DNA of 64,000 bases from Arthrobacter_E sp044748305 (GTDB lineage Bacteria; Actinomycetota; Actinomycetes; Actinomycetales; Micrococcaceae): positions 1 through 64,000 of the forward strand of contig NZ_JBIVFT010000006.1 in assembly GCF_044748305.1 (NCBI RefSeq), given 5' to 3'. The notes below the pieces were generated by a model that saw nothing but the letters and a program-made list of their open reading frames with translations, was not told where the DNA came from and did not search any database. Made by a program: the position numbers and the translations under genes. Of this stretch, positions 17,780-26,015 are shown piece by piece (the first letter of the stretch is position 1; every line of letters starts with the position of its first letter).

Positions 17780-18596
17780 AACCGCATCCGATCTCCAGAA
17801 CTCCTGGGACACCTGGCACGCCGCACACGAGGAGCAGCGCGCCTCGGAACACGGCTTCCTCGCGGTCACGGGGTTGCACTTCCTGGACGCCGAGGCGCGG
17901 CCCGTCGACGGGATTCCCGGCCTCTGGAACGCCGCGGATGACACCGTGACCATCACGCTCTCGGCGCTGGAACGGCTCTCGTGGGATGGCCGGGAACTCA
18001 ACCCGGACGGCACCGGCAGCACCTCCGTGCTCGGACCGATCGAGGAGCGTGATGCGCTGTATCTGGAGCACGGCCCGGTGCTGATCGAGGTGGTCCGCCG
18101 CGGCGGCTTCCTGGTGGTCCGTCCCCGTGACCCCCGGCATGCGCTGCGTACCTCGTACCCCGGAACGCCCGCATTCCCCGCCTCGGAGGACTTCGTGGTC
18201 CCCGCCCGGGTGGAGTATTTCGCTGAGTCTCAGTCCGTGACGGTGGGAGCGGTGGTGGAAGGCATCGAGCACGTGTACGAGGCCCCTGCCCGGCTGCGCT
18301 TCGAGCTGGGTGGCGTGGAACATGTCCTCACGGCATTCAACGGCCACACGCCTGGCACGCTCAACGTGCTGTTCACTGATCTGACCAGCGGCGACACCAC
18401 CTACCCGGCCAATCGCTCGCTGACGGTGACTCCGGCGGAGGACGGAACCGCCGTCGTCGACTTCAACCGGGCCGTCAACCTGCCGTGCGCCTACACGGAC
18501 TTCGCCACCTGCCCGCTGCCGCCCGCCGGAAACCGATTGCCGGTGGCCGTGGAGGCGGGGGAGAAGCTTCCGGTGCAGCGGGAGGCGGCGGCATGA
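17763..18596 (+). CDS. DUF1684 domain-containing protein
   Basis: 277 residues. The C-terminal block VDFNRAVNLPCAYTDFATCPLPPAGN, followed by RLPVAVEAGE, is diagnostic of DUF1684. The N-terminal half contains HGFLAVTGLHFLDAEARP and LEHGPVLIEVVRRGG, also typical. No catalytic residues are established for this family. I chose the ATG at 17763, which has AGGAG five bases upstream, over the ATG at 17748. Two cysteines in the C-terminal block are conserved features. Placement between LLM oxidoreductases suggests it handles an intermediate or product of the same pathway. Confidence 0.9.
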   Translation: MSSPTETASDLQNSWDTWHAAHEEQRASEHGFLAVTGLHFLDAEARPVDGIPGLWNAADDTVTITLSALERLSWDGRELNPDGTGSTSVLGPIEERDALYLEHGPVLIEVVRRGGFLVVRPRDPRHALRTSYPGTPAFPASEDFVVPARVEYFAESQSVTVGAVVEGIEHVYEAPARLRFELGGVEHVLTAFNGHTPGTLNVLFTDLTSGDTTYPANRSLTVTPAEDGTAVVDFNRAVNLPCAYTDFATCPLPPAGNRLPVAVEAGEKLPVQREAAA

Positions 18597-19612
18597 GCGG
18601 CTTCCTGATCCTCGAAGCGGGCGACCTTGACGGTTCACTCAAGGAAACGGCCCTCGCAGCGGAGTCGGCAGGCTTCCACGGTTTGTCCTTCACCGCCCAT
18701 GGCGGCCTGGACGCGGTGCAGCGCGCCGCCTTCCTCGGCCCGTTGACCCATGCCATCGCCCTGCTGCCGCAGGTGGATTCCGTCTACACCGAGCCCTTTC
18801 ACGTCGCCACCCAGCTGGCCAGTCTCGACTACGTCTCACAGGGCCGGGGCGGCTGGCTGCTCGCCGCGAGCGAGGACGCGCGGGACGCGGCCGCCGTCGG
18901 ACGTTCCGTGGTGAGCGAGCGCCGTCGCCGGGCTGAAGCCGCCGCGTCCGTGGAAGCCGCCCGGCGTCTCTGGGACTCCTGGGAGGACGACGCCGTCGTG
19001 AAGGACATCGCGAGTGGGAGGTACCTGGACGCGGACCGCTTGCACTACGCGGACTTCCGCGCGGACTTCGGGGAAGGCGAGGGGTACTTCGTGAAGGGCC
19101 CCTCGATCATCCCGAGGCCGCTGCAGGGCCAGCTTCCCGTGTTCGCGCCGGCGGGGCTCGTCTCACTGGAGGGGCCGTTGTGGCCGGAGGAGATCGATGC
19201 GGTGCTGGTCCATGGTTCCTCCGTGGAACACCTGACCACTGAGCTGGGACGACTGCGGGAGGCTTACGGTTTCCGGCAGGACGGCGGGCCCGCCCTGGTG
19301 GCGGAACTGGAGGTGGCCCTCGACGCGCGGGGACTCCCGGCGGTCGCGACAGCCAGTGCCGGTGCCCGCTTCACGGGATCCGCTCAGGCGCTCGCCGACG
19401 TCGTCGCCGGCCTGCTGGAGCTGGCCGACGGCGTACGTCTGCACCCCTCGTCCTTGCGCACCGGGCTTCCCGAGCTGGCGGCGGTGACGCTGCCGGCGCT
19501 GCGCTCTCGGGGTGTCCTCAGACCGCTTCACGCGGGCGGGACGTTTCGGGACGTCCTGGGGCTGGAACGCCCCGTCAACCGTTACGCCACCACGGCAGGA
19601 GCACGAGCATGA
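18593..19612 (+). CDS. LLM class flavin-dependent oxidoreductase (second, divergent)
   Basis: 339 residues. The N-terminal part keeps the luciferase-like pattern (AAESAGFHGLSF, EPFHVATQLASLDYVSQGRGGWLL). Several loops are shorter than usual, making it a divergent member. The stretch SGRYLDADRLHYADFRADFGEGEGYF is of the kind seen in NtaA-type relatives. The ATG at 18593 overlaps the DUF1684 stop by 4 bp, and its own stop overlaps the next ATG by 4 bp. It may be a partner subunit or a second step acting with the neighbouring monooxygenases; that is inference. Confidence 0.82.
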   Translation: MSGFLILEAGDLDGSLKETALAAESAGFHGLSFTAHGGLDAVQRAAFLGPLTHAIALLPQVDSVYTEPFHVATQLASLDYVSQGRGGWLLAASEDARDAAAVGRSVVSERRRRAEAAASVEAARRLWDSWEDDAVVKDIASGRYLDADRLHYADFRADFGEGEGYFVKGPSIIPRPLQGQLPVFAPAGLVSLEGPLWPEEIDAVLVHGSSVEHLTTELGRLREAYGFRQDGGPALVAELEVALDARGLPAVATASAGARFTGSAQALADVVAGLLELADGVRLHPSSLRTGLPELAAVTLPALRSRGVLRPLHAGGTFRDVLGLERPVNRYATTAGARA

Positions 19613-20940
19613 CATACGGCAGCGGCGATTTCCGGCCGAGTGGGCAGATCCAGTTCGGCGTCTTCTTCCAGGGGGTCAACTCCGGAACCATTTGGAAGGT
19701 CCCCGAGGCTGGTTCGCAGACGGACTTCGAGTCCTTCCGGCGGGTGGCGCAGACTGCCGAACGCGGCCTGTTCGCGGCCTTCTTCCTCGGGGAGGGGCTG
19801 CGACTGAGGGAACATCTGGGCCGGATCCACGAACTGGATGTCGCGGGACGCCCGGACGCCCAGACCATGCTGGCCGCGCTCGCCGGGGTGACGGAGAAGA
19901 TCGGGCTGGTGGCCACGCAGAACACCACCTACAACGACCCCGCGGATCTGGCCCGCCGCCTGGCGTCCCTGGATCTACTGTCCGGCGGGCGGGCCGCATG
20001 GAACATCGTGACGACCGACAACGCCTGGACTGGAGAGAACTTCCGCCGCGGCGGCTATCTGGACCATGCCGACCGTTACACGCACGCCGAGGCCTTCGTG
20101 CGTTTGGCGAAGGAGATCTGGGCCTCGGGCCCGGACGGTGCTTCGCCGGCCCGGACGGTGCGTCACGAAGGCCGGCACTACACGGTGGAGGTGGCCCCGT
20201 CGTTGCCGCCCAGCGCCCAGCGCAGGCCCGTGCTGTTCCAGGCAGGGGACTCGGCGGAGGGCCGCGACTTCGCGGCCCGTCAGGCGGATGTCATCTTCTC
20301 CGCCCACCCCAAGCTGGAGGACGCCCGGACGTTCCGTGCGGACCTGGTGGACCGGACGGTGGCGGCCGGGCGTCACCCGAACGAACTGCTGATCTTCCCG
20401 GCCAGCGAGTTCATCCTGGGTGCCACGGAGGAGGAAGCGCGCGAGAAGAAGGCCTGGTTGCGGGAGCAGCAGATCGGCCCGCAGCAGGCGATCGCCTTCC
20501 TGGAGCAGTTCTGGGGCCGGAGTCTTGCGGAGTACGACCCGGACGGGCCGCTCCCCGAGGCCGATCCGGTGGTCGAGGAGACGAACGAGACGCGGGGCAG
20601 CGGGTTCCACGGTGCCCGCGCCCGGCAGCTGGCGGACCAGTGGCGGGCCGAGGCGAAGGACAAGGGCCTGTCGATCCGGCAATTCGTCACCTCGCAGTCC
20701 GCTCGGCGTGATGCGAGCTTCGTGGGGTCCTACGAGTCGGTGGCGGACCACCTGGCCGAGTACGCCCGCGACGGGGTGGTGGACGGCTTCAACATCTCGC
20801 CGTGGCTCATCCCGAGCGGTCTGGATGACGTGGTGAACCACCTGGTCCCCGCCCTTCAGGAACGGGGCGTGTACCCCGACGAGTACCGGGGGAGCACCTT
20901 GCGTGAGCACCTGGGGCTGAAGGAGCCGTCCCGGGCGTAG
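19609..20940 (+). CDS. NtaA/SnaA/DszA-family FMN-dependent monooxygenase
   Basis: 443 residues, the usual length for this family. Conserved segments are GRIHELDVAGRPDAQTML, TYNDPADLARRLASLDLLSGGRAAWNIVTT, GENFRRGG..DRYTHAEAFVRLAKEIW and RPVLFQAGDSAEGRDFAARQADVIF. Members oxidise nitrilotriacetate (NtaA), dibenzothiophene sulfone (DszA), dimethyl sulfide (DmoA), or cleave S-(2-succino)cysteine derivatives (YxeK). They depend on FMNH2 from a separate reductase. The ATG overlaps the previous stop by 4 bp. It is the best marker that the cluster performs an oxidative C-S or C-N bond cleavage. Confidence 0.93.
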   Translation: MTYGSGDFRPSGQIQFGVFFQGVNSGTIWKVPEAGSQTDFESFRRVAQTAERGLFAAFFLGEGLRLREHLGRIHELDVAGRPDAQTMLAALAGVTEKIGLVATQNTTYNDPADLARRLASLDLLSGGRAAWNIVTTDNAWTGENFRRGGYLDHADRYTHAEAFVRLAKEIWASGPDGASPARTVRHEGRHYTVEVAPSLPPSAQRRPVLFQAGDSAEGRDFAARQADVIFSAHPKLEDARTFRADLVDRTVAAGRHPNELLIFPASEFILGATEEEAREKKAWLREQQIGPQQAIAFLEQFWGRSLAEYDPDGPLPEADPVVEETNETRGSGFHGARARQLADQWRAEAKDKGLSIRQFVTSQSARRDASFVGSYESVADHLAEYARDGVVDGFNISPWLIPSGLDDVVNHLVPALQERGVYPDEYRGSTLREHLGLKEPSRA

Positions 20941-20986
20941 CCTGTCCCATAGACGCGCGGGCGCGCGACGATGGGAGCCACACAGG

Positions 20987-22198
20987 ATGACGACCGGCCG
21001 GTACCTTGCGGATATGGGAGCGCCCGGACGACGTCGATCCGTGGCCGTGGCGCTCATCGTCCTCTCCCAGTGGCTCGGCACCTCCTTGTGGTTCAGTCCG
21101 AGCGGGGCGGCGGAGGATCTGTCCCGCTGGCTCGATCTCGACGCCGGAGGCTTCGGCTGGCTGCTCGCGGCGACCCAGCTCGGTTTCATCGCCGGCACCC
21201 TCGCCTCCACTGTGACCGGAGCGGCCGACCGCTTCCCGCCTGAGAGGATCTTCGCGCTGTGCAGTGTGGCCGGAGCCGCGCTGAACTGCTTCTGGACCCT
21301 CGGATCGCCGGGTTTCGGGGTCGCCTGGATCGCGCGGTTCGGCGTGGGTGTGGCCCTGGCCGGGATCTATCCGATGGGCATGAAGATGATCGTCCAGCGG
21401 GTGGGCGGCGGCTCTGGATCGGCGCTCGGCTGGCTCGTGGCGATGCTGACGCTCGGGACCGCCATGCCTCATATCCTGCGTTCGCTGGGGGCCTCGTTGC
21501 CGTGGCAGGCGGTCATCTGGGGTGCATCGATCCTGGCGACGGTCGGAGCGGTGGTGGTGCTGCTCATTCAAGAACGGGTGCCTGGAGCGTCCCGGGTCCT
21601 TCCGAAGAACTCCGGTTCCGTGCGTGGCTTGTTCGCTCTGAAGGACTTCCGGGCTTCCTGCGGGGGCTACCTCGGGCACATGTGGGAGCTGTACGCCTTC
21701 TGGAGCGTGGTTCCGCTCCTGTGTCTCCGGCTGCTGCCTCAGCATGTGGACCCGGTTTCGGTGGCGACGCTGAGCGCTGTGGTCATCGCTGCGGGCAGTG
21801 TCGGCTGTGTGGCCGGCGGGGCGCTCAGCCGGCGGGTGGGCAGCGAAGTCGTCGCGGCGTTCGCCCTGGCAGGTTCCGGGCTGTTGTGCCTGCTGTACCC
21901 GCTGATCCCGGCCTCCGCCGTCGTGCTCAAGATCGGCATTCTGGTGCTGTGGGGCGCATTGGTGATCGCGGATTCTCCGCAGTTCTCCGCCATGTCCGCG
22001 CGGTACGTCCCCGCTCAGCAAGTGGGGACGGCGCTGACGGCGCAGAACAGTGCGGGATTCCTGCTCACGGTGGTGAGCATCGTGGTGCTGCAAAGCGCCC
22101 TGGCGAGCTGGGGCGAGCCGGCCCTCTGGCTGCTGGTGCCCGGGCCCGTGCTGGGGCTCGTGGCGATGAGACGCCTTCTGCGGTCCGGGCCCCGGTGA
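20987..22198 (+). CDS. MFS transporter
   Basis: 403 residues with about 12 hydrophobic segments. N-terminal VALIVLSQWLGTSLWFSPSGAAEDL, the mid-protein break around residues 190-215 (QERVPGASRVLPKN) and the second six-helix half fit the major facilitator superfamily. The ATG at 20987 follows the previous gene by 46 bp, so it may be read with the LLM cluster or from its own promoter. It could export a product of that pathway, or be unrelated. It converges on the ornithine cyclodeaminase-family gene with a 1-bp gap. Confidence 0.87.
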   Translation: MTTGRYLADMGAPGRRRSVAVALIVLSQWLGTSLWFSPSGAAEDLSRWLDLDAGGFGWLLAATQLGFIAGTLASTVTGAADRFPPERIFALCSVAGAALNCFWTLGSPGFGVAWIARFGVGVALAGIYPMGMKMIVQRVGGGSGSALGWLVAMLTLGTAMPHILRSLGASLPWQAVIWGASILATVGAVVVLLIQERVPGASRVLPKNSGSVRGLFALKDFRASCGGYLGHMWELYAFWSVVPLLCLRLLPQHVDPVSVATLSAVVIAAGSVGCVAGGALSRRVGSEVVAAFALAGSGLLCLLYPLIPASAVVLKIGILVLWGALVIADSPQFSAMSARYVPAQQVGTALTAQNSAGFLLTVVSIVVLQSALASWGEPALWLLVPGPVLGLVAMRRLLRSGPR

Positions 22199-22199
22199 A

Positions 22200-23186
22200 T
22201 CAGGCGGAGAGATCGATGCGGGTTCCGAGCCCGCGTTCCAGGGCCGCGTCGTAGAGAATCCGGCCGATCGCAAGATCCTGCAGGCCCATGCCCACCGAGT
22301 TGAAGAGCGTCACCTGCTTTGCGCTTTCCCTGCCCCGTGCGTCGCCGGCCACGACTTGGCCGAGTTCGCCCGCGACGTCGTCGAGCGTGAGCGCACCTTC
22401 CTGGATGGCGAGCAGCAGGTCGCCCGATTTGGCGACCGCGGTGTCGAGGCTGTCGACGACGACGCGCGAGCGGCGCATCGCCTCGGAGTCGACCTCTCGG
22501 TGATCGGGGCGTGGACGGGCGCCGACGGCGTTCACGTGCTGACCGTCGCGGAACCAGCGTCCGGAGACCACTGGGACGATGGCCGGGGTGAGTGTGCAGA
22601 CGACGTCGGAGGTGTCGAACACGTCGCGGATCTCCAGCGCACGGATCACCTCGAGGCCGGTGTGCTCGACGGCGCGGCGGAAGGCGTCCAGGGTGGCGTT
22701 GGTCCGGGACCAGACCACCACCGTGTCGATGGGGAGGACCGCGCGGAGGGCCTCGACATGGGCGATGGCGAGGGCCCCGGCCCCGACGAGGCCGAGGACG
22801 TGGCTTTCCGGGCGGGCAAGGTGCCGGGACGCGACGGCGGACATGGCTGCGGTGCGGGTCCGCGTGGGCACCCGGCCGTCCAGGAGTGCGAGTGTCTCGC
22901 CGGTGTTCTGGTCCGCCAGGATGATGGATGAACGCTGGGTGGGGAGGCCAGCTTCGGCGTTCGAGGGGATGTCGCTGAGGAGCTTGGAGGCCACGAGCCC
23001 GCGGGGGGCCGAGGCCGCGGCCATGACGAGGTAGCGCGATTCGATGCCGGGTAGGCCCATGGAGAGGGGGCCGGGTTGATTCGCAGACCCCTTCGCTTGG
23101 TCTACCAAACTTGCCTCGATGGCTTCGATGGTGGCGTTCATGTCCACCGTGGCCGCGAGGTCTGAGGCGGTCAGAATCAGTGTCAT
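22200..23186 (-). CDS. Ornithine cyclodeaminase / mu-crystallin family protein
   Basis: 328 residues. Signature features are LTASDLAATVDMNATIEAIE at the N-terminus, RTRTAAMSAVASRHLARPESHVLGLVGAGALA with the Rossmann nucleotide loop, and DVVCTLTPAIVPVVSGRWFRDGQHVNAVGA. The family includes NAD(P)-dependent ornithine cyclodeaminases, alanine and lysine dehydrogenases and ketimine reductases; the substrate cannot be told here. Start ATG 23186 has AAGGGAGA upstream. The promoter contains a consensus TTGACA and a palindrome between -35 and -10, and a related palindrome lies inside the gene start. It is therefore probably repressed by a dedicated regulator not encoded next to it. Confidence 0.9.
   Translation of the reverse strand: MTLILTASDLAATVDMNATIEAIEASLVDQAKGSANQPGPLSMGLPGIESRYLVMAAASAPRGLVASKLLSDIPSNAEAGLPTQRSSIILADQNTGETLALLDGRVPTRTRTAAMSAVASRHLARPESHVLGLVGAGALAIAHVEALRAVLPIDTVVVWSRTNATLDAFRRAVEHTGLEVIRALEIRDVFDTSDVVCTLTPAIVPVVSGRWFRDGQHVNAVGARPRPDHREVDSEAMRRSRVVVDSLDTAVAKSGDLLLAIQEGALTLDDVAGELGQVVAGDARGRESAKQVTLFNSVGMGLQDLAIGRILYDAALERGLGTRIDLSA
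23097..23108. promoter_or_regulatory. Intragenic operator-like palindrome in the cyclodeaminase-family gene
   Basis: TTGGT-CT-ACCAA is a perfect palindrome about 80 bp inside the gene. It resembles the palindrome in the promoter (TTTGG-AATA-CCAAA). Two related sites flanking a transcription start are typical of repressor looping or roadblock control, and TTGGT/ACCAA half-sites are typical of GntR (FadR-type) regulators. Confidence 0.4.
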
Positions 23187-23218
23187 CGGATCTCCCTTGG
23201 TGAAGTGTGAGCTAAGAC

Positions 23219-23255
23219 ACTATCCCACTTTTGGAATACCAAATGTCAAATTTGA
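23219..23255 (-). promoter_or_regulatory. Promoter with overlapping palindromes for the cyclodeaminase-family gene
   Basis: On the minus strand a perfect -35 TTGACA lies at 23249-23244. A -10-like GATAGT lies at 23224-23219, with a rather long 19-nt spacer. The palindrome TTTGG-AATA-CCAAA (23230-23243) fills the spacer. A second palindrome, TCAAATTTGA (23246-23255), overlaps the -35. Regulator binding here would block the polymerase directly. Confidence 0.55.
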
Positions 23256-23342
23256 TCCAAGGTGACTGTTCTGAACGGCGCCGGGTTGTGGCGATCCGGG
23301 TGGCGCGAAATTAATGTCTGACGGCTCTGGAAGGGTGGTGTC

Positions 23343-24824
23343 ATGGAGGCGGAGAGCGGCGTTCGAGAGGGCGCTATTCGGGAGGGCTACGTTCGAGAGG
23401 GCCGTGCGGTGCCGGACCCGGAATCACTGCTGGCCGGGTTGGTGTCCTCGCTGGTGGGGATTGAGTCCGCTCTCGCGAGTCTTCAGGCCGTGCGGGAGTA
23501 CACGCTGGCCATGGCATTCCGCCTTGCCGAGGTGATGACCGCTGAAGAGGATGGCGGTGCTCCGGGGCTGTGGGATTCGAGAGCCGCGGAGTTGGCGCAG
23601 CGTTCCGTTGCGGCGGAACTGGCGGTCGCCACGCGAGCGAGTGACCGGACTCTTCAGCGGCAGATGACGACGGCTGCGGAGCTGCTCGACGGGTTCCCGG
23701 CTCTGTTTCACGCCATGCTGGAGGGGAGGCTCGGCCGCGCGCAGGCGCGCGTGGTCCAGGAGAACGGCGCCGTCATCGTCGATCCGGCGGCGCGAGCCCG
23801 GTACGAGGAGGCCGTCCTGGCCTTGGCTGAGACCCAGACCCCTGGGAGGCTTCGCCGGCTCGCGGCGCGGGAAGCGGAGAAGGCCCAGCGGTTGCCTCTG
23901 TCGCAGCGGCACGAGCGCGCCCGTGCGGAGCGGCGGATCTGGCTGAACCCATTGCCCGATGGCATGGCCGAACTCGGCGCCCTCTTGCCCTCCGCGGTCG
24001 CTCATGGGGTGTTCGATCGCTTGACGCGCATGGCCGAGCGGTGCCCCGGAACCGGATCGGGGCCGGGAGCGGACGTGGGGTCTGACGCGAGTGACGACGC
24101 CGACGGTGGCGAGCCTTGCCCGCGCACGGAATTGCGGTCCCTGAACCAGTCGCGGTCCCGGGATCAACTCCGTGCGGATCTGTTCGCCGATCTGCTTCTC
24201 CGCGGCGCTCCGAGTGGTCACGACGCTCCGGAAGGACTCCTCGCCGGGATCGGTGCCCGGGTGGAGGTGACGGTTCCCGTGCTGACGTTGATCGATGCGG
24301 ATGACTCGGTGACCGAGGGGAGCGCGATGTCCGGAGAGCCTGCCGAGCTGAATGGGCGTCACCCGATCGATCCGGACACTGCGAGGATCCTTGCGGGCCA
24401 GGAGGACGGGTGGAACAGGGTGCTCACGGACCCCATCACGGGTGCGGTGCTGGCAGTGGACCGATACCGGCCGGGTGAAGCGCTGCGCAGAATGCTTCGT
24501 GCACGTGATTCCCGCTGCCGCTTTCCAGGCTGTGCCGTGCGCGCCGCCCGACTGGACCTCGACCATACGCTCGACGCGGCCTTCGGTGGACCGACCGAGG
24601 TCGCAAACCTTGCGGGTCTCTGCCGCCGGCATCATGTGCTCAAGCATCACGGAGGCTGGAAGCTAGGGCAGTCCGGTGGCGGGGTTCTTGAATGGATGAG
24701 CCCATTGGGCCTCCGGTACACGGACCATCCGCCGGTCCCGGCGGGTTCGGTTGCGTGTCAGACCGGTCCGCATCCGCCGATCAGGTCGGGGTCTCGGAGT
24801 GATCCCGATCCGCCGCCGTTCTGA
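23343..24824 (+). CDS. DUF222 and HNH endonuclease domain-containing protein
   Basis: 493 residues. The N-terminal two thirds is DUF222, with helices such as LAVATRASDRTLQRQMTTAAEL and LEGRLGRAQARVVQENG. The C-terminal ~80 residues form an HNH nuclease: CRFPGC zinc-binding pair, then LDLDHTLDAAFGGPTEVANLAGLCRRHHVLKHH. These genes are present in many copies in Micrococcales genomes and their role is unsettled. Residues 7-18 contain three tandem REG triplets, encoded by a ~15-nt imperfect repeat in the DNA. The final ~40 residues are Pro/Ser-rich. Confidence 0.92.
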   Translation: MEAESGVREGAIREGYVREGRAVPDPESLLAGLVSSLVGIESALASLQAVREYTLAMAFRLAEVMTAEEDGGAPGLWDSRAAELAQRSVAAELAVATRASDRTLQRQMTTAAELLDGFPALFHAMLEGRLGRAQARVVQENGAVIVDPAARARYEEAVLALAETQTPGRLRRLAAREAEKAQRLPLSQRHERARAERRIWLNPLPDGMAELGALLPSAVAHGVFDRLTRMAERCPGTGSGPGADVGSDASDDADGGEPCPRTELRSLNQSRSRDQLRADLFADLLLRGAPSGHDAPEGLLAGIGARVEVTVPVLTLIDADDSVTEGSAMSGEPAELNGRHPIDPDTARILAGQEDGWNRVLTDPITGAVLAVDRYRPGEALRRMLRARDSRCRFPGCAVRAARLDLDHTLDAAFGGPTEVANLAGLCRRHHVLKHHGGWKLGQSGGGVLEWMSPLGLRYTDHPPVPAGSVACQTGPHPPIRSGSRSDPDPPPF

Positions 24825-24872
24825 GACGGACAGTTTGGGGGTGTCTTGCTGGAGGATCTGCCCTGAAGCCCC

Positions 24873-25775
24873 TCACTCCTCCGCCGGATCCAGTTCCCCG
24901 GCCACCTCTTCCAGCGCAGTGCGGACGGCGGTGATGGCGGGGTGGCCCACGCTCGCGAGCCGTGCGGAGGTGAAGACCGTACGCAACGGGGCGCTTGGCA
25001 GATTGACCAGCCGCACCGTGGACTTCGCACGCCCCACCCAGATCAGATCCGGGAGCAGTGCCACGGCGTGCCCGGACTCCACGAGACTGATGTGTGCCTG
25101 CAGATCGGCCGTCTCGTAGCGGACATCCGGCTCGAAGCCCACGGAACGGCATGCCTGTTCCGCCCAATGCCGGGTGGCCGCGCCCCGGGGCTCCATGACC
25201 CAGGGCAACTCCGCCGCGTCCGTGAGCTTCTGCAGAGTGTTCTCCGGGGGCACTGCCAGCCGGATGGCATCCTGCACCAATCGCTTGCGGTCCAAGCCCG
25301 GAAGGTGCGGTGCGGCATGATTCGGGTACTGCTCCGCGACCACCAGATCGAAGCCGTGGGCCCAGGTCTCGTGCAGCGCGGTCTCCGGTTCGTACTGCAC
25401 CATCTCGATGCGCAAGGCCGGATGCCGTTCGGACAATGCCTTCAACGTGGCAGGCAGGAGGGCCAGCATCGCGCTCTGGAACACCGCCATGCGCACCGTG
25501 CCCCGGATCTCGTCCTGGCTCGCGGCCACTGCTGCCTCGGCCCGTTCGAAGGCGTCCAGCAGCTCGCCCGTGTGCTCCACCAGGAGCTGCGCCTGCGGTG
25601 TCAGCAGGACGCGTCGGCCGGACTTCCGCATCAACTCCACGCCCACCTCCTTCTCCAGGAGCGCGAGCTGCTGCGACACCGACGACGGGCTGTAGGCCAG
25701 CGCTTCGGCGACCCCCGCAAGGGTGCCACGGATGCTCAGTTCGCGGAGCAATCTGAGCCTGCGGATCTCCAGCAT
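24873..25775 (-). CDS. LysR family transcriptional regulator, divergent from putA
   Basis: 300 residues. The N-terminal winged helix (MLEIRRLRLLRELSIRGTLAGVAEALAYSPSSVSQQLALLEKEVG) is the LysR DNA-binding domain. The rest is the two-lobed effector domain beginning at about residue 90 (GTVRMAVFQSAMLALLP). It is divergently transcribed from putA with 240 bp between. LysR genes commonly control the divergent neighbour, so it is a likely proline-responsive regulator of putA; this is inference. PutA itself lacks the ribbon-helix-helix domain that lets some homologues act as their own repressor. Confidence 0.92.
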   Translation of the reverse strand: MLEIRRLRLLRELSIRGTLAGVAEALAYSPSSVSQQLALLEKEVGVELMRKSGRRVLLTPQAQLLVEHTGELLDAFERAEAAVAASQDEIRGTVRMAVFQSAMLALLPATLKALSERHPALRIEMVQYEPETALHETWAHGFDLVVAEQYPNHAAPHLPGLDRKRLVQDAIRLAVPPENTLQKLTDAAELPWVMEPRGAATRHWAEQACRSVGFEPDVRYETADLQAHISLVESGHAVALLPDLIWVGRAKSTVRLVNLPSAPLRTVFTSARLASVGHPAITAVRTALEEVAGELDPAEE

Positions 25776-26015
25776 GAGGGCCTCGATTCAGGGGTGCCGG
25801 CGGTGCCAGGAAGGCCCGCGCAGATAGTTCATTAAAGCTGATCAATATCCTACAGAAAACATCACTTTTCCTAATTTTCCTTAAGGCGCATACTGATGTT
25901 CAGATCGATCGAGTGACCCGGTTCATGGACGAGCCGGAACACACCGATCACCCCCTCCCCGCCCCCCGGTGACGCACCCCGGGAACGGCGTCATCATTGA
26001 AGTGCAAGGAGCGCC
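25776..26015. promoter_or_regulatory. Divergent LysR/putA promoter region with an AT-rich island
   Basis: This 240-bp gap contains an AT-rich island (about 25828-25905) in otherwise GC-rich DNA. Within it are AGTTCATTAAAGCTGATCAAT and two copies of TTTTCCT a few bases apart. LysR sites and both promoters are expected here. No single T-N11-A site stands out clearly enough to place. AAGGAG at 26006-26011 is the putA ribosome binding site. Confidence 0.5.

Noticed and set aside
23343..24824. DUF222/HNH gene as restriction enzyme or homing element
   Set aside because: No methyltransferase, intron or intein context. Such genes are common multi-copy features of Micrococcales.
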